IMG/VR virus record: IMGVR_UViG_3300025646_000492
Span: 1-20,432 of that record
Reading direction: 5' to 3' (one strand)
DNA from: a virus
Length of the DNA: 20,432 nt
Made by a program: the position numbers and the translations under genes. Positions 6,274 through 14,104 of the stretch are shown piece by piece; the stretch's first letter is position 1, and each line of letters starts with the position of its first letter. The notes beneath the pieces were generated by a model. The model was not told where the DNA came from, searched no databases, and saw nothing but the letters and a program-made list of their open reading frames with translations.

Positions 6274-7566
6274 ATGGCTAAAGAATTATTAAAAGAGGCT
6301 ATTGCCGATGCAAAAGCCGTTAGAGAAGTCGCTTTGCAAAATGCTAAAATGGCATTGGAAGAAGCGTTCGACTCTAAACTAAAAAACATGCTTTCTGCTA
6401 AATTAGCAGAAGAGCTTGAAGAAGATGTCGAACTTGAAGAGGCATTTGATATCGACCCAAACGATATTGATTGGGAAGATATAGAACCAGATGCTGAAAA
6501 CAGACCTGACTATCAAGAGGGTACAATATATGGAACCTCAGATGATGGTCGTGAATGGAAAGCTCATGGTTACTACACTGAATTTGATGGTTATCAAGTT
6601 ATTGGTGATTTAGAAGCAATCGAGGAAACGTCTGAAGGTATGTCTTACGAAGAGGACGATGAACTCGATGAAGAAATCAACCTTGACGAACTTATGGCTG
6701 AATTAGAATCACTTGAAGAAGGTGACGACGAAGAAGAAGAAGAAGAAGCCGTAGAAGAAGGACTCAAAGATTTTATTAAAAACGTAAAAGCAGCTGCTGG
6801 CGGTGAAGGTAAAAAAGTTGGTGACTGGGTAGCTAAGCAAAGCCCTGAAATGATTGCTAAGGCAAGAGAAGACAAGGGTGCTTACCAAGACTTAGTCGCT
6901 AAACTAAGAAAAGACCTAGGCCAAGAAGATGGTGATACTATGGCTAGAAGATTTGATGCTCTTTCTAAAATCGTTAAAGGTAAAGAACTTGGTACTTACA
7001 TTTCTAAAGATGCTTCTGGTATTTTAGGTACTCGTAAAATGGAAGAAGCTGAAGAATCTGAAGAAGATACTAATGAATCGTTCGATATCGATGCTTTAAT
7101 CGCTGAAATTGAAGCTGAACTCGAAGAGGGTAAAATGAAAAAAGCCGATGACGAAGAAGTAAAAGAAGCTAAGAAAAAAGACGACGAAGAAAAGGCTAAA
7201 ATGGAAGAAGAACTCGCTGAGGCTCTTTCAACAGTCGCTACCCTTCAAGAAACTATTTCTGAGATGAACCTTCTCAACAGCAAACTCCTCTACTGCAACA
7301 AACTCTTCAGAGCTAACGCGTTAAATGAAGCCCAGAAAGTTAAGGTAATTGACGCCTTAGACAAAGCATCTACAACAGGTGAAGCTAAATTGGTATTTGA
7401 AACACTTCAAGAATCATTTACATTCACAGGTGTAGAAAAGAAAGCAATTAAAGAAGGTTTAGGACGTGCTTCTAAGCCTGCTGGAGTTGCTCCTAAAAAG
7501 GTTATTACGGAATCAGTAGATGACACTGTGTTAAGATTCCAAAAACTCGCAAACATTAAACTTTAA
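6274..7566 (+). CDS. 22: Prohead core scaffolding protein, gp22-like
   Basis: 430 aa, longer than T4 gp22 (about 270). It forms the internal scaffold around which gp23 assembles and is degraded by gp21. The conserved core is the C-terminal third, with the helical NLLNSKLLYCNKLFRANALN at residues 332-351 and the end LRFQKLANIKL at 420-430, probably the capsid-binding tail. The N-terminal part is very acidic with many LEE and LxE sites. Two non-acidic inserts interrupt it: residues 76-118, with GREWKAHGYYTEFDGYQVI, and 163-255, with KKVGDWVAKQ and MARRFDALSKIV. These look like small folded domains and explain the extra length. It lies 12 nt upstream of gp23, in the same transcript. Confidence 0.93.
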   Translation: MAKELLKEAIADAKAVREVALQNAKMALEEAFDSKLKNMLSAKLAEELEEDVELEEAFDIDPNDIDWEDIEPDAENRPDYQEGTIYGTSDDGREWKAHGYYTEFDGYQVIGDLEAIEETSEGMSYEEDDELDEEINLDELMAELESLEEGDDEEEEEEAVEEGLKDFIKNVKAAAGGEGKKVGDWVAKQSPEMIAKAREDKGAYQDLVAKLRKDLGQEDGDTMARRFDALSKIVKGKELGTYISKDASGILGTRKMEEAEESEEDTNESFDIDALIAEIEAELEEGKMKKADDEEVKEAKKKDDEEKAKMEEELAEALSTVATLQETISEMNLLNSKLLYCNKLFRANALNEAQKVKVIDALDKASTTGEAKLVFETLQESFTFTGVEKKAIKEGLGRASKPAGVAPKKVITESVDDTVLRFQKLANIKL

Positions 7567-7572
7567 AATTAA
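7565..7572 (+). promoter_or_regulatory. A-rich start signal AAAATTAA before gp23
   Basis: AAAATTAA overlaps the gp22 stop codon and ends 6 nt before the gp23 ATG. No Shine-Dalgarno sequence is present, although this should be the most heavily translated gene. Confidence 0.4.
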
Positions 7573-7578
7573 GAAACT

Positions 7579-9294
7579 ATGAATGTTAACTCATTATTAG
7601 AGGGCGCTTCACCGCTTCAACACCAACAAGCTGAATCAGCTAAGTTGGCTAGAAAGTGGGAAAAGTCCGGTCTCTTGGAAGGCTTAAACGGCCACGAGAG
7701 CGAAAAATCAAACATGGCTGTTCTCCTTGAGAACCAAGCTAGACAATTAATCAACGAGAGTAACTCGTTAGGTGCTTCAGGTACTGGTACTACTATTTCT
7801 GCAGGTCAGAGTGAAGCATGGGCTGGTGTTGCTCTTCCATTGGTAAGAAGAGTATTCGGTGAAATCGTTGCTAAAGACCTCGTGTCTGTTCAGCCAATGA
7901 ACCTTCCTTCAGGCCTTATCTTCTACTTAGATTTCCAGTATGGTGATGCTAAAAATGGATTCGGTGCTGGTGATTCTTTGTACTCTGTAGACAGCACTAC
8001 TCTTAAAGAAACCCAATTACCAGGTGTTGGTCAAAGAAGCGGTCTTTATGGTGCTGGTACTTTCGGGTATTCTATCAATGAAGTAGATTCTGCTGCACTT
8101 TACATTACTGGTGGTGCTGAAGGTGAGGCTGCTGGTCTTGACGCTGTTATTGGTGCTGCTACCGCATCTCATGGTACTTTATCTGCTGCTGATTTCTTCA
8201 CTTTTATTAATGGTGATAGTGAATTCTCTGCATCTGTTGCAAACACTGCATGTGATGTAATCAGAGTTTCTCTTGATTCATTAACTGATGAAGATCTTGA
8301 AGGTGTAAGAGCATTTGAAATCCTTAGTGGTTCTACTAATGTTACTGTTTACAATCAGTTTACTAAAGTAGGTACTGATTACATTGAATTCTTAGTAGAT
8401 AACACTGCTAATGCTTTTGTTAACGGTGCTAGTAACTTAGTAGTCAGATACCACAAAGGCCCAGATAACCTTAACGATAGAGGTGATTATGAAGATGGTA
8501 CTTCAACAGCTCCTTCTCAAGGTGATGGTAATGTTTCAACCCTTGAAATCCCAACTATCGACGTTAAGTTGAACAGCGATACTGTTACAGCGAAAACTCG
8601 TAAGTTAAAGGCTCAATGGACACCAGAATTCGCTCAGGATTTGAATGCTTACCACAGCATTGATGCTGAAGCTGAATTGACTTCTATTCTTTCTGAGTAC
8701 ATTTCAATGGAAATCGATCTTGAAATCCTCGACATGTTGATCAGAAACGCTGATACTACTAACCACTGGAGTGCAAACGTAGGTGTTGAGACTTCTAGCA
8801 CAGGTGTTAGAACATCTGCTGGTAGTAACGAATACTACACCAGAATGTCTTGGTTCCAAACCTTGGGCATCAAGCTTCAGTCTGTTAGCAACACTATTCA
8901 CCAGAAGACTCTTCGTGGTGGCGCTAACTTCATGGTAGTTTCTCCAAAAGTAAGCACAATTTTAGAATCTATTCCTGGATTCGCTGCTGACTCTCCTGGT
9001 GATTCTAACAAGTATGCGATGGGTGTTCAGAAAATCGGTGCTATCAACTCTAGATACACTGTTTACAAGAACCCATACATGACTGAGAACGTGATCCTTA
9101 TGGGATACAAAGGCAACCAGTTCCTTGAAACAGGTGCTGTATTTGCTCCATACATCCCATTGATTATGACTCCACTTGTATACGATCCAGTATCATTTAC
9201 TCCACGTAAGGGAATCATGACTCGTTACGCTAAGAAGATGGTTCGCCCAGACTTCTACGGTAAGATCTTTATCCACGATCTTAACTTAGTGTAA
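7579..9294 (+). CDS. 23: Major capsid protein, gp23-like
   Basis: 571 aa (T4 gp23 is 521). It has the HK97 fold and forms the hexamers of the head. The delta region is residues 1-60, ending LINE before Ser61. This fits the (L/I)xE rule, and T4 gp23 is cut after residue 65. The mature arm NSLGASGTGTTISAGQSEA is followed by the family core LVRRVFGEIVAKDLVSVQPM at 88-107 (T4: LVRRAIPN...GVQPMN). Other conserved parts are AQWTPEFAQDLNAYHSIDAE, GANFMVVSPKVSTIL and YKNPYMTENVILMGYKGNQF. An insert rich in small residues around 160-310, variable in this family, may be a surface domain. Its codon choice is more biased (GCT, GGT, TCT) than its neighbours', as expected for high expression. A strong terminator follows. 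Confidence 0.98.
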   Translation: MNVNSLLEGASPLQHQQAESAKLARKWEKSGLLEGLNGHESEKSNMAVLLENQARQLINESNSLGASGTGTTISAGQSEAWAGVALPLVRRVFGEIVAKDLVSVQPMNLPSGLIFYLDFQYGDAKNGFGAGDSLYSVDSTTLKETQLPGVGQRSGLYGAGTFGYSINEVDSAALYITGGAEGEAAGLDAVIGAATASHGTLSAADFFTFINGDSEFSASVANTACDVIRVSLDSLTDEDLEGVRAFEILSGSTNVTVYNQFTKVGTDYIEFLVDNTANAFVNGASNLVVRYHKGPDNLNDRGDYEDGTSTAPSQGDGNVSTLEIPTIDVKLNSDTVTAKTRKLKAQWTPEFAQDLNAYHSIDAEAELTSILSEYISMEIDLEILDMLIRNADTTNHWSANVGVETSSTGVRTSAGSNEYYTRMSWFQTLGIKLQSVSNTIHQKTLRGGANFMVVSPKVSTILESIPGFAADSPGDSNKYAMGVQKIGAINSRYTVYKNPYMTENVILMGYKGNQFLETGAVFAPYIPLIMTPLVYDPVSFTPRKGIMTRYAKKMVRPDFYGKIFIHDLNLV

Positions 9295-9317
9295 TAGAGT
9301 ATCTCTATACAATTAGG

Positions 9318-9345
9318 AAAGGGCCGCAAATTGCGGCCCTTTTTT
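9318..9345 (+). terminator. Strong rho-independent terminator after the capsid gene
   Basis: AAAGGGCCGC (9318-9327), loop AAATT, GCGGCCCTTT (9333-9342) and a T run to 9345: a 10-bp GC-rich stem, the strongest terminator in the window. It ends the gp22-gp23 transcript. The next promoter-like motif begins one base later. Confidence 0.95.
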
Positions 9346-9354
9346 ATATGTATA
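9346..9354 (+). promoter_or_regulatory. Late-promoter-like motif ATATGTATA upstream of phoH
   Basis: ATATGTATA, the G variant of the recurrent motif, lies 27 nt before the ATG at 9382 and directly after the terminator. The same TTATATGTATA context is repeated before the gene at 19950. Confidence 0.45.
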
Positions 9355-9381
9355 ATAAACAAACGTTTTAAACCATTTAAT

Positions 9382-10047
9382 ATGGCTAAACAAAATATTG
9401 AAAAGATCCCACCAAAAGGGCCTATTCGCTTCTCAATTTCACTTTCAGAGGAACAAAAAGAAGCCAAAGAAAAAATCCTCCAAAGACCGTTTAATTTTAT
9501 TATTGGAAAAGCTGGTAGTGGTAAAACATTACTAGCAGTACAAGTTGCATTAGATATGCACTTTAAACGTATGATTAATAAAATTGTTATTACTCGCCCT
9601 ACTGTATCTAATGAAGACAATGGATTTTTACCAGGTTCACTTGAAGAAAAATTAGAACCTTGGTTAGTACCAATTCGTTCTAATATGCGTAAAGTATATA
9701 ATAAACCAGATATTTTATCTAAAATGGAAAGTGAAGAAAAAATCGAATTAGTTTCACTTACTCACTTTCGTGGTAGAACATTTGAAGATGCCGTATGCAT
9801 TATAGATGAATTCCAAAATCTTACTAAACAACAACTACAAATGTGTTTATCACGTTTAGGTAAAAACTCAACAATGATTTTTACAGGCGATAGCCAACAA
9901 ATAGATTTAAAATTTAAAAACGATTCAGCTATACACGAAGTTGCAAAAGTTCAAGGTTCACAGTTTGTTAATAAAATCATCTTAAAAGAAAACCACCGCC
10001 ACGAAGCATTGGACGAAATATTCGAATTACTAAAAGATTATAGTTGA
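9382..10047 (+). CDS. phoH: PhoH-like ATPase
   Basis: 221 aa. Walker A is GKAGSGKT at 42-49, Walker B VCIIDEF at 138-144 (D142, E143), then GDSQQID at 169-175 and an ENHRH motif near 203-207. This is the complete PhoH core, with DEFQN where DEAQN is usual. PhoH proteins are P-loop ATPases with sequence ties to helicases; the role of phage copies is unsettled. A longer in-frame start at 9331 is possible on paper, but those 17 codons would lie in the terminator and upstream of the promoter-like motif, so ATG 9382 is preferred. It is a single-gene unit between gp23 and the neck genes, with its own promoter-like motif. Confidence 0.95.
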   Translation: MAKQNIEKIPPKGPIRFSISLSEEQKEAKEKILQRPFNFIIGKAGSGKTLLAVQVALDMHFKRMINKIVITRPTVSNEDNGFLPGSLEEKLEPWLVPIRSNMRKVYNKPDILSKMESEEKIELVSLTHFRGRTFEDAVCIIDEFQNLTKQQLQMCLSRLGKNSTMIFTGDSQQIDLKFKNDSAIHEVAKVQGSQFVNKIILKENHRHEALDEIFELLKDYS

Positions 10048-10060
10048 TTTATACTTTTCT

Positions 10061-10069
10061 ATATTTATA
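10061..10069 (+). promoter_or_regulatory. Late-promoter-like motif ATATTTATA upstream of the neck genes
   Basis: Exact ATATTTATA in the 39-nt gap after phoH, 17 nt before the ATG at 10087. The next five genes follow with tiny gaps or overlaps, so it may drive all of them. Confidence 0.5.
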
Positions 10070-10086
10070 ATCAAACACTATAACTT

Positions 10087-11241
10087 ATGGCAGATATCCC
10101 TATTTGGCCCGGTTCAGCATCGTTTGCCGATACAACAAATCCAACACCCTTTGGATTTTATGATACAGATACAGACTTTACCTCTTCAGCTAACCAAGTT
10201 GCAACTTGGTGTGCACAGAGGCTGGGATACCCTATAGTTGATATTGAATTACAAGCCGTAAATTTCTTTACAGCATTTGAAGAAGCTGTAACTACATATG
10301 CCCAATATGTTTATCAATATAAAATTATTGAAAATATGGGGTCTCTTGAAGGATCCCCTACTAGTAGTAACCTAAATAATCAATATGTCCAATCTAATTT
10401 AGGTAACATTATTGCTATTGCAGAACAATATGGTACTGAAGCGGGAACTGGGGGTAACATTGACTATAAAACTGGTAGTATAGCTATTAGTGCTTCACAA
10501 CAAGTATATAACCTAGATGATTTATGGACAAATGTTAGTGAATCAGGGAATAATATAGAAGTAAAAAGAATTTACCACTATGCACCACCAGCGATTGTAA
10601 GATACTTTGACCCATATGCAGGTACGGGTACTGGAATTCAATCGTTAATGGAAACTTTTGGGTTTGGTAATTATTCCCCAGGTGTAAACTTTATGTTAAT
10701 GCCTATTTATTACGATGCCTTAAAGATTCAAGCAATTGAATTTAATGACCAAATTCGTAAATCAGCATATAGTTTTGAATTAATTAATAATAACAAATTA
10801 AAAATATTCCCCAAACCTAGAAGGAATGAAACTTTGTATTTTGATTATGTTGTTAAAGAAGATAGAAATAGTGTTATTCGAAATACAAACAAAGGACTTG
10901 TTTCTGATATTTCAAACGTTCCTTATGCTAACATAAGTTATAGCACCATTAATACCCCAGGAAGACAATGGATTTTCCGTTATACTCTAGCAGTATCAAA
11001 AGAAATGTTATCTAATGTAAGGGGCAAATATTCCACAGTTCCTATCCCTGGTGCTGAAGTTACTACAAACGCTGAATCATTAAGAAGTGAAGCAGCAGCT
11101 GAAAAACAAGCTTTAATTGAAGAACTCAAGTTAATGCTTGATGAATCTTCAAGAAGTAAGTATATAGAACGTGAAGCTCAAATTGCTCAAAACACCCAAG
11201 ATACTCTTGGTAAAGTACCTTACCCAATATATATCTACTAA
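10087..11241 (+). CDS. Virion structural protein, probable neck protein (gp13 position)
   Basis: 384 aa. The N-terminal third carries a signature I associate with marine T4-like virion proteins: TPFGFYDTDTDF at about residues 20-31, then CAQRLGYPIVDIELQAVNFF at 42-61 and TAFEEAVTTYA after it. The middle has AEQYGTEAGTGGNIDYKTGS, and the C terminus a charged helix. It precedes a gp14-like and a gp15-like gene, which is the place of T4 neck gene 13 (gp13 is 309 aa). I infer a connector/neck role from that position; direct similarity to gp13 is not evident by eye. Its stop overlaps the next start (TAATG). Confidence 0.85.
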   Translation: MADIPIWPGSASFADTTNPTPFGFYDTDTDFTSSANQVATWCAQRLGYPIVDIELQAVNFFTAFEEAVTTYAQYVYQYKIIENMGSLEGSPTSSNLNNQYVQSNLGNIIAIAEQYGTEAGTGGNIDYKTGSIAISASQQVYNLDDLWTNVSESGNNIEVKRIYHYAPPAIVRYFDPYAGTGTGIQSLMETFGFGNYSPGVNFMLMPIYYDALKIQAIEFNDQIRKSAYSFELINNNKLKIFPKPRRNETLYFDYVVKEDRNSVIRNTNKGLVSDISNVPYANISYSTINTPGRQWIFRYTLAVSKEMLSNVRGKYSTVPIPGAEVTTNAESLRSEAAAEKQALIEELKLMLDESSRSKYIEREAQIAQNTQDTLGKVPYPIYIY

Positions 11242-11597
11242 TGATTAAATTAAAAGACATATTATGTGAAGATATATCTTTATTTTCTGTGGATGTAATT
11301 TTAGTCACAGATAAAAATACAAATTTTACGGATGTTATTGATGGGGTAAGGGGAATTCGTAAAATAACCACAGTTAATGCCAATACACCTGAAGAGATGG
11401 AGGCTAAAAACCGTAAAAGAACTGATAATAAAGAAGTTCATACGGCAAGTATTAAATTTATTGGGGGACAAGATCCTAAACAAGATTTGGATTTTTTTAA
11501 AACCACAATGCTTCAAAGTAAAAAAGGCGACCCTAATAAAAGAATTGAAGGATTACGCCACGTTATATTCAAACCCAAATCATTAATTCGTGTATAA
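11241..11597 (+). CDS. Unknown 118-aa protein within the neck gene cluster
   Basis: 118 aa, function not recognised. The order of predicted elements suggests a small alpha/beta fold: a strand (SVDVILVT, residues 16-23), a helix (DVIDGVRGI), a strand (KITTVNA), a long polar loop, a strand (TASIKFIGG), a helix (DLDFFKTTMLQ) and a final strand (HVIFKPKSL). This beta-alpha-beta pattern resembles a ferredoxin-like fold, a guess from pattern only. It overlaps both neighbours by one base through TAATG junctions, implying coupled translation with the neck proteins. T4 has no gene between 13 and 14. Confidence 0.85.
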   Translation: MIKLKDILCEDISLFSVDVILVTDKNTNFTDVIDGVRGIRKITTVNANTPEEMEAKNRKRTDNKEVHTASIKFIGGQDPKQDLDFFKTTMLQSKKGDPNKRIEGLRHVIFKPKSLIRV

Positions 11598-12139
11598 TGC
11601 CATTATTTGGAGGAGCCAGAGACATATCGCTGTTCAGAAGTATGAATAGAGAACTGATTAATGACATTATTCAGACAGAAATAGCCTACTATAAATTAGC
11701 TTTACACGAAACAGTTGCAAATATGTATGGGGAATCTACCCAAAAATCATATTATGAACCTCTTCGCCTTGCTTGTTTAATGGATAAAAGCGATCAAGAA
11801 TGGAGTAGCGATGATTTTGGGCCCGAAGTTAAACAAATTTACCAGTATAAATTTTTAAAAGCCGATTTAGTTAATATTAACTTAGTACCTGAAGTTGGTG
11901 ATTTAATTTTATACGATAATGATTTTTGGGAAGTAGATACATTTGTTGAAAATCAATATTTTGTGGGTAAAAATCCTGATTATGCTATTTCAACAGATAC
12001 GCAAAATTTTGGTACTTCACTTTCTATTATACTATCTACTCACTTATCAAGAGTAGAAAAATTAAACCTTATTCCCCTTAGGGGAAACAAATACCCTGTT
12101 ACGAATACAGCTTTGGGTTCAACAGCAAATCCTAGATAA
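11597..12139 (+). CDS. Probable neck protein, gp14-like
   Basis: 180 aa (T4 gp14 is 256). The N-terminal half is helical (INDIIQTEIAYYKLAL, residues 19-34). The second half alternates hydrophobic strands around FLKADLVNINLVPEVGDLIL and NDFWEVDTFVENQYFVGKNP, the layout of head-completion proteins that sit at the head-tail joint. Direct similarity to T4 gp14 is faint; the call rests on fold pattern and on its place immediately before a recognisable gp15. A hairpin TTCCCC-TTA-GGGGAA at 12072-12086 lies inside the gene and has no T tract. The next gene starts 2 nt after the stop. Confidence 0.8.
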   Translation: MPLFGGARDISLFRSMNRELINDIIQTEIAYYKLALHETVANMYGESTQKSYYEPLRLACLMDKSDQEWSSDDFGPEVKQIYQYKFLKADLVNINLVPEVGDLILYDNDFWEVDTFVENQYFVGKNPDYAISTDTQNFGTSLSIILSTHLSRVEKLNLIPLRGNKYPVTNTALGSTANPR

Positions 12140-12141
12140 AG

Positions 12142-13014
12142 ATGGCAGAAAGAATTAACCCCAATATTTTAAATTCGAACACTCTTTTAAGACGTAACTT
12201 AGAAGCAAGTGCGCCACCTGAATTTCAAGAATTATCCCTTGATACTGAAAGAGATACAGCGGGCGAAAATCGCCATTTAGAAATTAGAAGAGATCAAGAT
12301 ACTTTTGAAGGAACCACAATTACCCTTCAAGATATTGACGAAGCTGTAAATTACTATCTAAGTGAAGATTTAGGTTTAGCTGTAAATTCTAACGGTGAAT
12401 CAATTAAAGTCCCCGTGATGTACGGGTCCCCTGAAAGATGGAAGGCCGTGCAAGCAGACGGCTATTATCGCGATAAAAACGGACGTATACAAACGCCCCT
12501 CATCATGTTTAAACGTACCTCTATTGAAAAAAGGAGGGAACTAGGAAATAAACTAGATGGTAATAAACCTAATTTATATGTTGTAGAACAAAATCGCTAT
12601 AGTCCTGATAATGCATATGATGCTTTTAATATAGTAAATAAAATTAAACAACCCAAAAGAGAAGTTTATCAAGTACCAGTTCCTGATTATTTATTTGTAA
12701 ACTACGAAGCTATCATATGGACAGACTTTATGTCCCAAAATAATAAATTAGTTGAAGCAATAGAATATGTTTCAGATGCTTATTGGGGTAATAAAGAAAA
12801 ATATTTGTTTCAAACAAACGTAGATAGTATTACAAACGTAAATGAGTTGCAAGTTGGCGAAGACAGATTAGTCCGAGCGTCATTCAATTTTAAACTCGCC
12901 GGTTATATAATTCCAGATACTTTCAAAAGATCTACTCAAGCTCAACCCAAACAGCTTACAACATCTGAGATAGTTATTACCAGCGAGACTGTTAAAAAAA
13001 TTGATGACCTCTAA
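12142..13014 (+). CDS. 15: Tail terminator / sheath stabiliser, gp15-like
   Basis: 290 aa (T4 gp15 is 272). gp15 forms a hexamer that caps the contractile tail and joins it to the neck. The match to T4 gp15 is spread along the protein: IKVPVMYGSPERW (T4 IRVPITYASKEHF), TPLIMFKRTSI (T4 LPRINLHLVDF region), the central VNYEAIIWTDFMSQNNKLVE (T4 IYELSIFTRYEDDMFQIVE), and VRASFNFKLAGYIIPD near residue 250 (T4 RRIEWSLTFEVNGWMYPP). The N-terminal ~55 residues are polar and unmatched. It is the last morphogenesis gene before the fibre block, and shows that the phage has a contractile tail although sheath and tube genes lie outside this window. Confidence 0.85.
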   Translation: MAERINPNILNSNTLLRRNLEASAPPEFQELSLDTERDTAGENRHLEIRRDQDTFEGTTITLQDIDEAVNYYLSEDLGLAVNSNGESIKVPVMYGSPERWKAVQADGYYRDKNGRIQTPLIMFKRTSIEKRRELGNKLDGNKPNLYVVEQNRYSPDNAYDAFNIVNKIKQPKREVYQVPVPDYLFVNYEAIIWTDFMSQNNKLVEAIEYVSDAYWGNKEKYLFQTNVDSITNVNELQVGEDRLVRASFNFKLAGYIIPDTFKRSTQAQPKQLTTSEIVITSETVKKIDDL

Positions 13015-13022
13015 GACTAAGA

Positions 13023-13871
13023 ATGCCCTCAACTAAATTAATATATGGTGTTGGAAGAGTACCTAAACCGAGTGAATTCTCGTTAGGGGAAATTATTGTT
13101 AACGTAGACGATTCAAAAGTCTATTCAAAAAACAAAAATAACACAGTATTTGAAATTGGTGGTGGAACCACTATTATAGAAGGAGAAAGCAGCGGATTAG
13201 GTTTTACAACAGCTTCAATTTCTGCATCGGGGTTTTTTACCTCAGCTGATACTTCAAATTTAATAATTTCTGGTGGAACTGGCGTTAGTGTAACAACTGG
13301 TTCAAATAACCAAATTATTATCACTGCTACAGGAGATTCTGAAGTTACTAATGCTATATATGCAGATACTGCTTCTTATGTAGAATCTACTAATATAGAT
13401 GGTATTTTATTTTCATTCATTAATGATGAACAACAAGGGGGGTTATTTTTTGATCCTCATAATATATCATCTCAAGATGAAGTTCAAGTTATTACAGTAG
13501 GTTTAACAACTTCTGATAAACCCTTATTTGCCGCTATAAGCTCAAGTGGAGATATAAGTGCAAGTGGGTATATAAGTGCTTCTGAGTTTATAGGAAACTT
13601 AACAGGAACTGCTTCTTTATCTGATAAAATTAAAACCACAGATGGTAATACGACAGATTACAATTACCCCGTATTACATGGAACTCCAGAAACTTACTCA
13701 ACTGTTCTTAGAAGATATAATCTTACTTTTAATCCTGACAGTGGAGCTTTAATTACCCCAACTATAAGTGCCAGTAATTATTTAAGACTTGAACCCATTG
13801 AAAACACAACAGGAGTAGCGGGAGCTCTAATGTATTCAGCGTCAAATGAATTTTATTTAGGGTTCTCTTAA
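13023..13871 (+). CDS. Tail-fibre-like structural protein with ASG repeats
   Basis: 282 aa. The N terminus, IYGVGRVPKPSEFSLGEII and NVDDSKVYSKNKNNTVFEIG, is like the short fibre-attachment domains in phages that display reads such as 'GE..vN..d.klY.kn..g.v.ei'. The middle has repeated Ser/Gly motifs: TASISASG, SSSGDISASGYISASEFIG. Such stripes form extended beta fibres in trimeric phage appendages. The C-terminal part ends in a MYSASNEFYLGFS segment, probably a tip or trimerisation domain. It follows gp15 by 8 nt and may share its transcript. A virion appendage role is inferred from composition; the receptor is unknown. Confidence 0.8.
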   Translation: MPSTKLIYGVGRVPKPSEFSLGEIIVNVDDSKVYSKNKNNTVFEIGGGTTIIEGESSGLGFTTASISASGFFTSADTSNLIISGGTGVSVTTGSNNQIIITATGDSEVTNAIYADTASYVESTNIDGILFSFINDEQQGGLFFDPHNISSQDEVQVITVGLTTSDKPLFAAISSSGDISASGYISASEFIGNLTGTASLSDKIKTTDGNTTDYNYPVLHGTPETYSTVLRRYNLTFNPDSGALITPTISASNYLRLEPIENTTGVAGALMYSASNEFYLGFS

Positions 13872-13877
13872 AAATCG

Positions 13878-13886
13878 ATATTTATA
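13878..13886 (+). promoter_or_regulatory. Late-promoter-like motif ATATTTATA
   Basis: Exact ATATTTATA in the 35-nt gap after 13871, 20 nt before the ATG at 13907. It may drive the small helical gene and the two long fibre genes behind it. Confidence 0.5.
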
Positions 13887-13906
13887 TATAGTAACAAGAT
13901 ATAGTC

Positions 13907-14098
13907 ATGAATTTTGCACAATTAAGAAAAAAAGCAATAAAAACACCTGAAGAACCACAAACTTTAGGTTTAACTAAACAAGAATGCGCGGTTATAATGG
14001 GATTAATTGGTGAAAGCCGAATCCAAATTAAAGATTTGCAATTCTTTTACGACTTAGTATATAAACTTCAAGAATTTATTCAAGAAGAAGAAAAATAA
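13907..14098 (+). CDS. Small helical protein paired with a fibre gene (paralogue of 19950-20105)
   Basis: 63 aa. After a basic N terminus, residues 22-58 (LGLTKQE... to KLQEFI) form two likely helices. From LTKQE on, 37 residues align without gaps to LEPQE... in the small protein at 19950-20105, with 10 identities, including the L..QE start, the KD pair and the spaced L, K and E. In both places the small gene sits before a fibre gene beginning xNWKKVIVSGS (here 6 nt away). No function is recognised. A fibre-specific chaperone, or a regulator of fibre expression, would fit the pairing; neither is shown. Confidence 0.75.
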   Translation: MNFAQLRKKAIKTPEEPQTLGLTKQECAVIMGLIGESRIQIKDLQFFYDLVYKLQEFIQEEEK

Positions 14099-14104
14099 TA
14101 ACAT

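Noticed and set aside
6645-6875. Minus-strand open frame rich in serine opposite gp22
   Set aside because: The poly-Ser is just the complement of GAA/GAT-rich acidic codons in gp22.
9331-9381. Longer PhoH start adding 17 residues
   Set aside because: The extra codons lie in the terminator stem and T tract and upstream of the promoter-like motif; ATG 9382 begins a normal PhoH N terminus.
11377-11586. Plus-strand frame inside the 118-aa neck-region gene
   Set aside because: It overlaps fully a frame that is coupled at both ends; it has no supporting start signal.
12072-12086. Hairpin TTCCCC-TTA-GGGGAA as a terminator
   Set aside because: It lies inside the gp14-like gene, about 50 nt before its stop, with no T run, and gp15 follows closely in the same direction.
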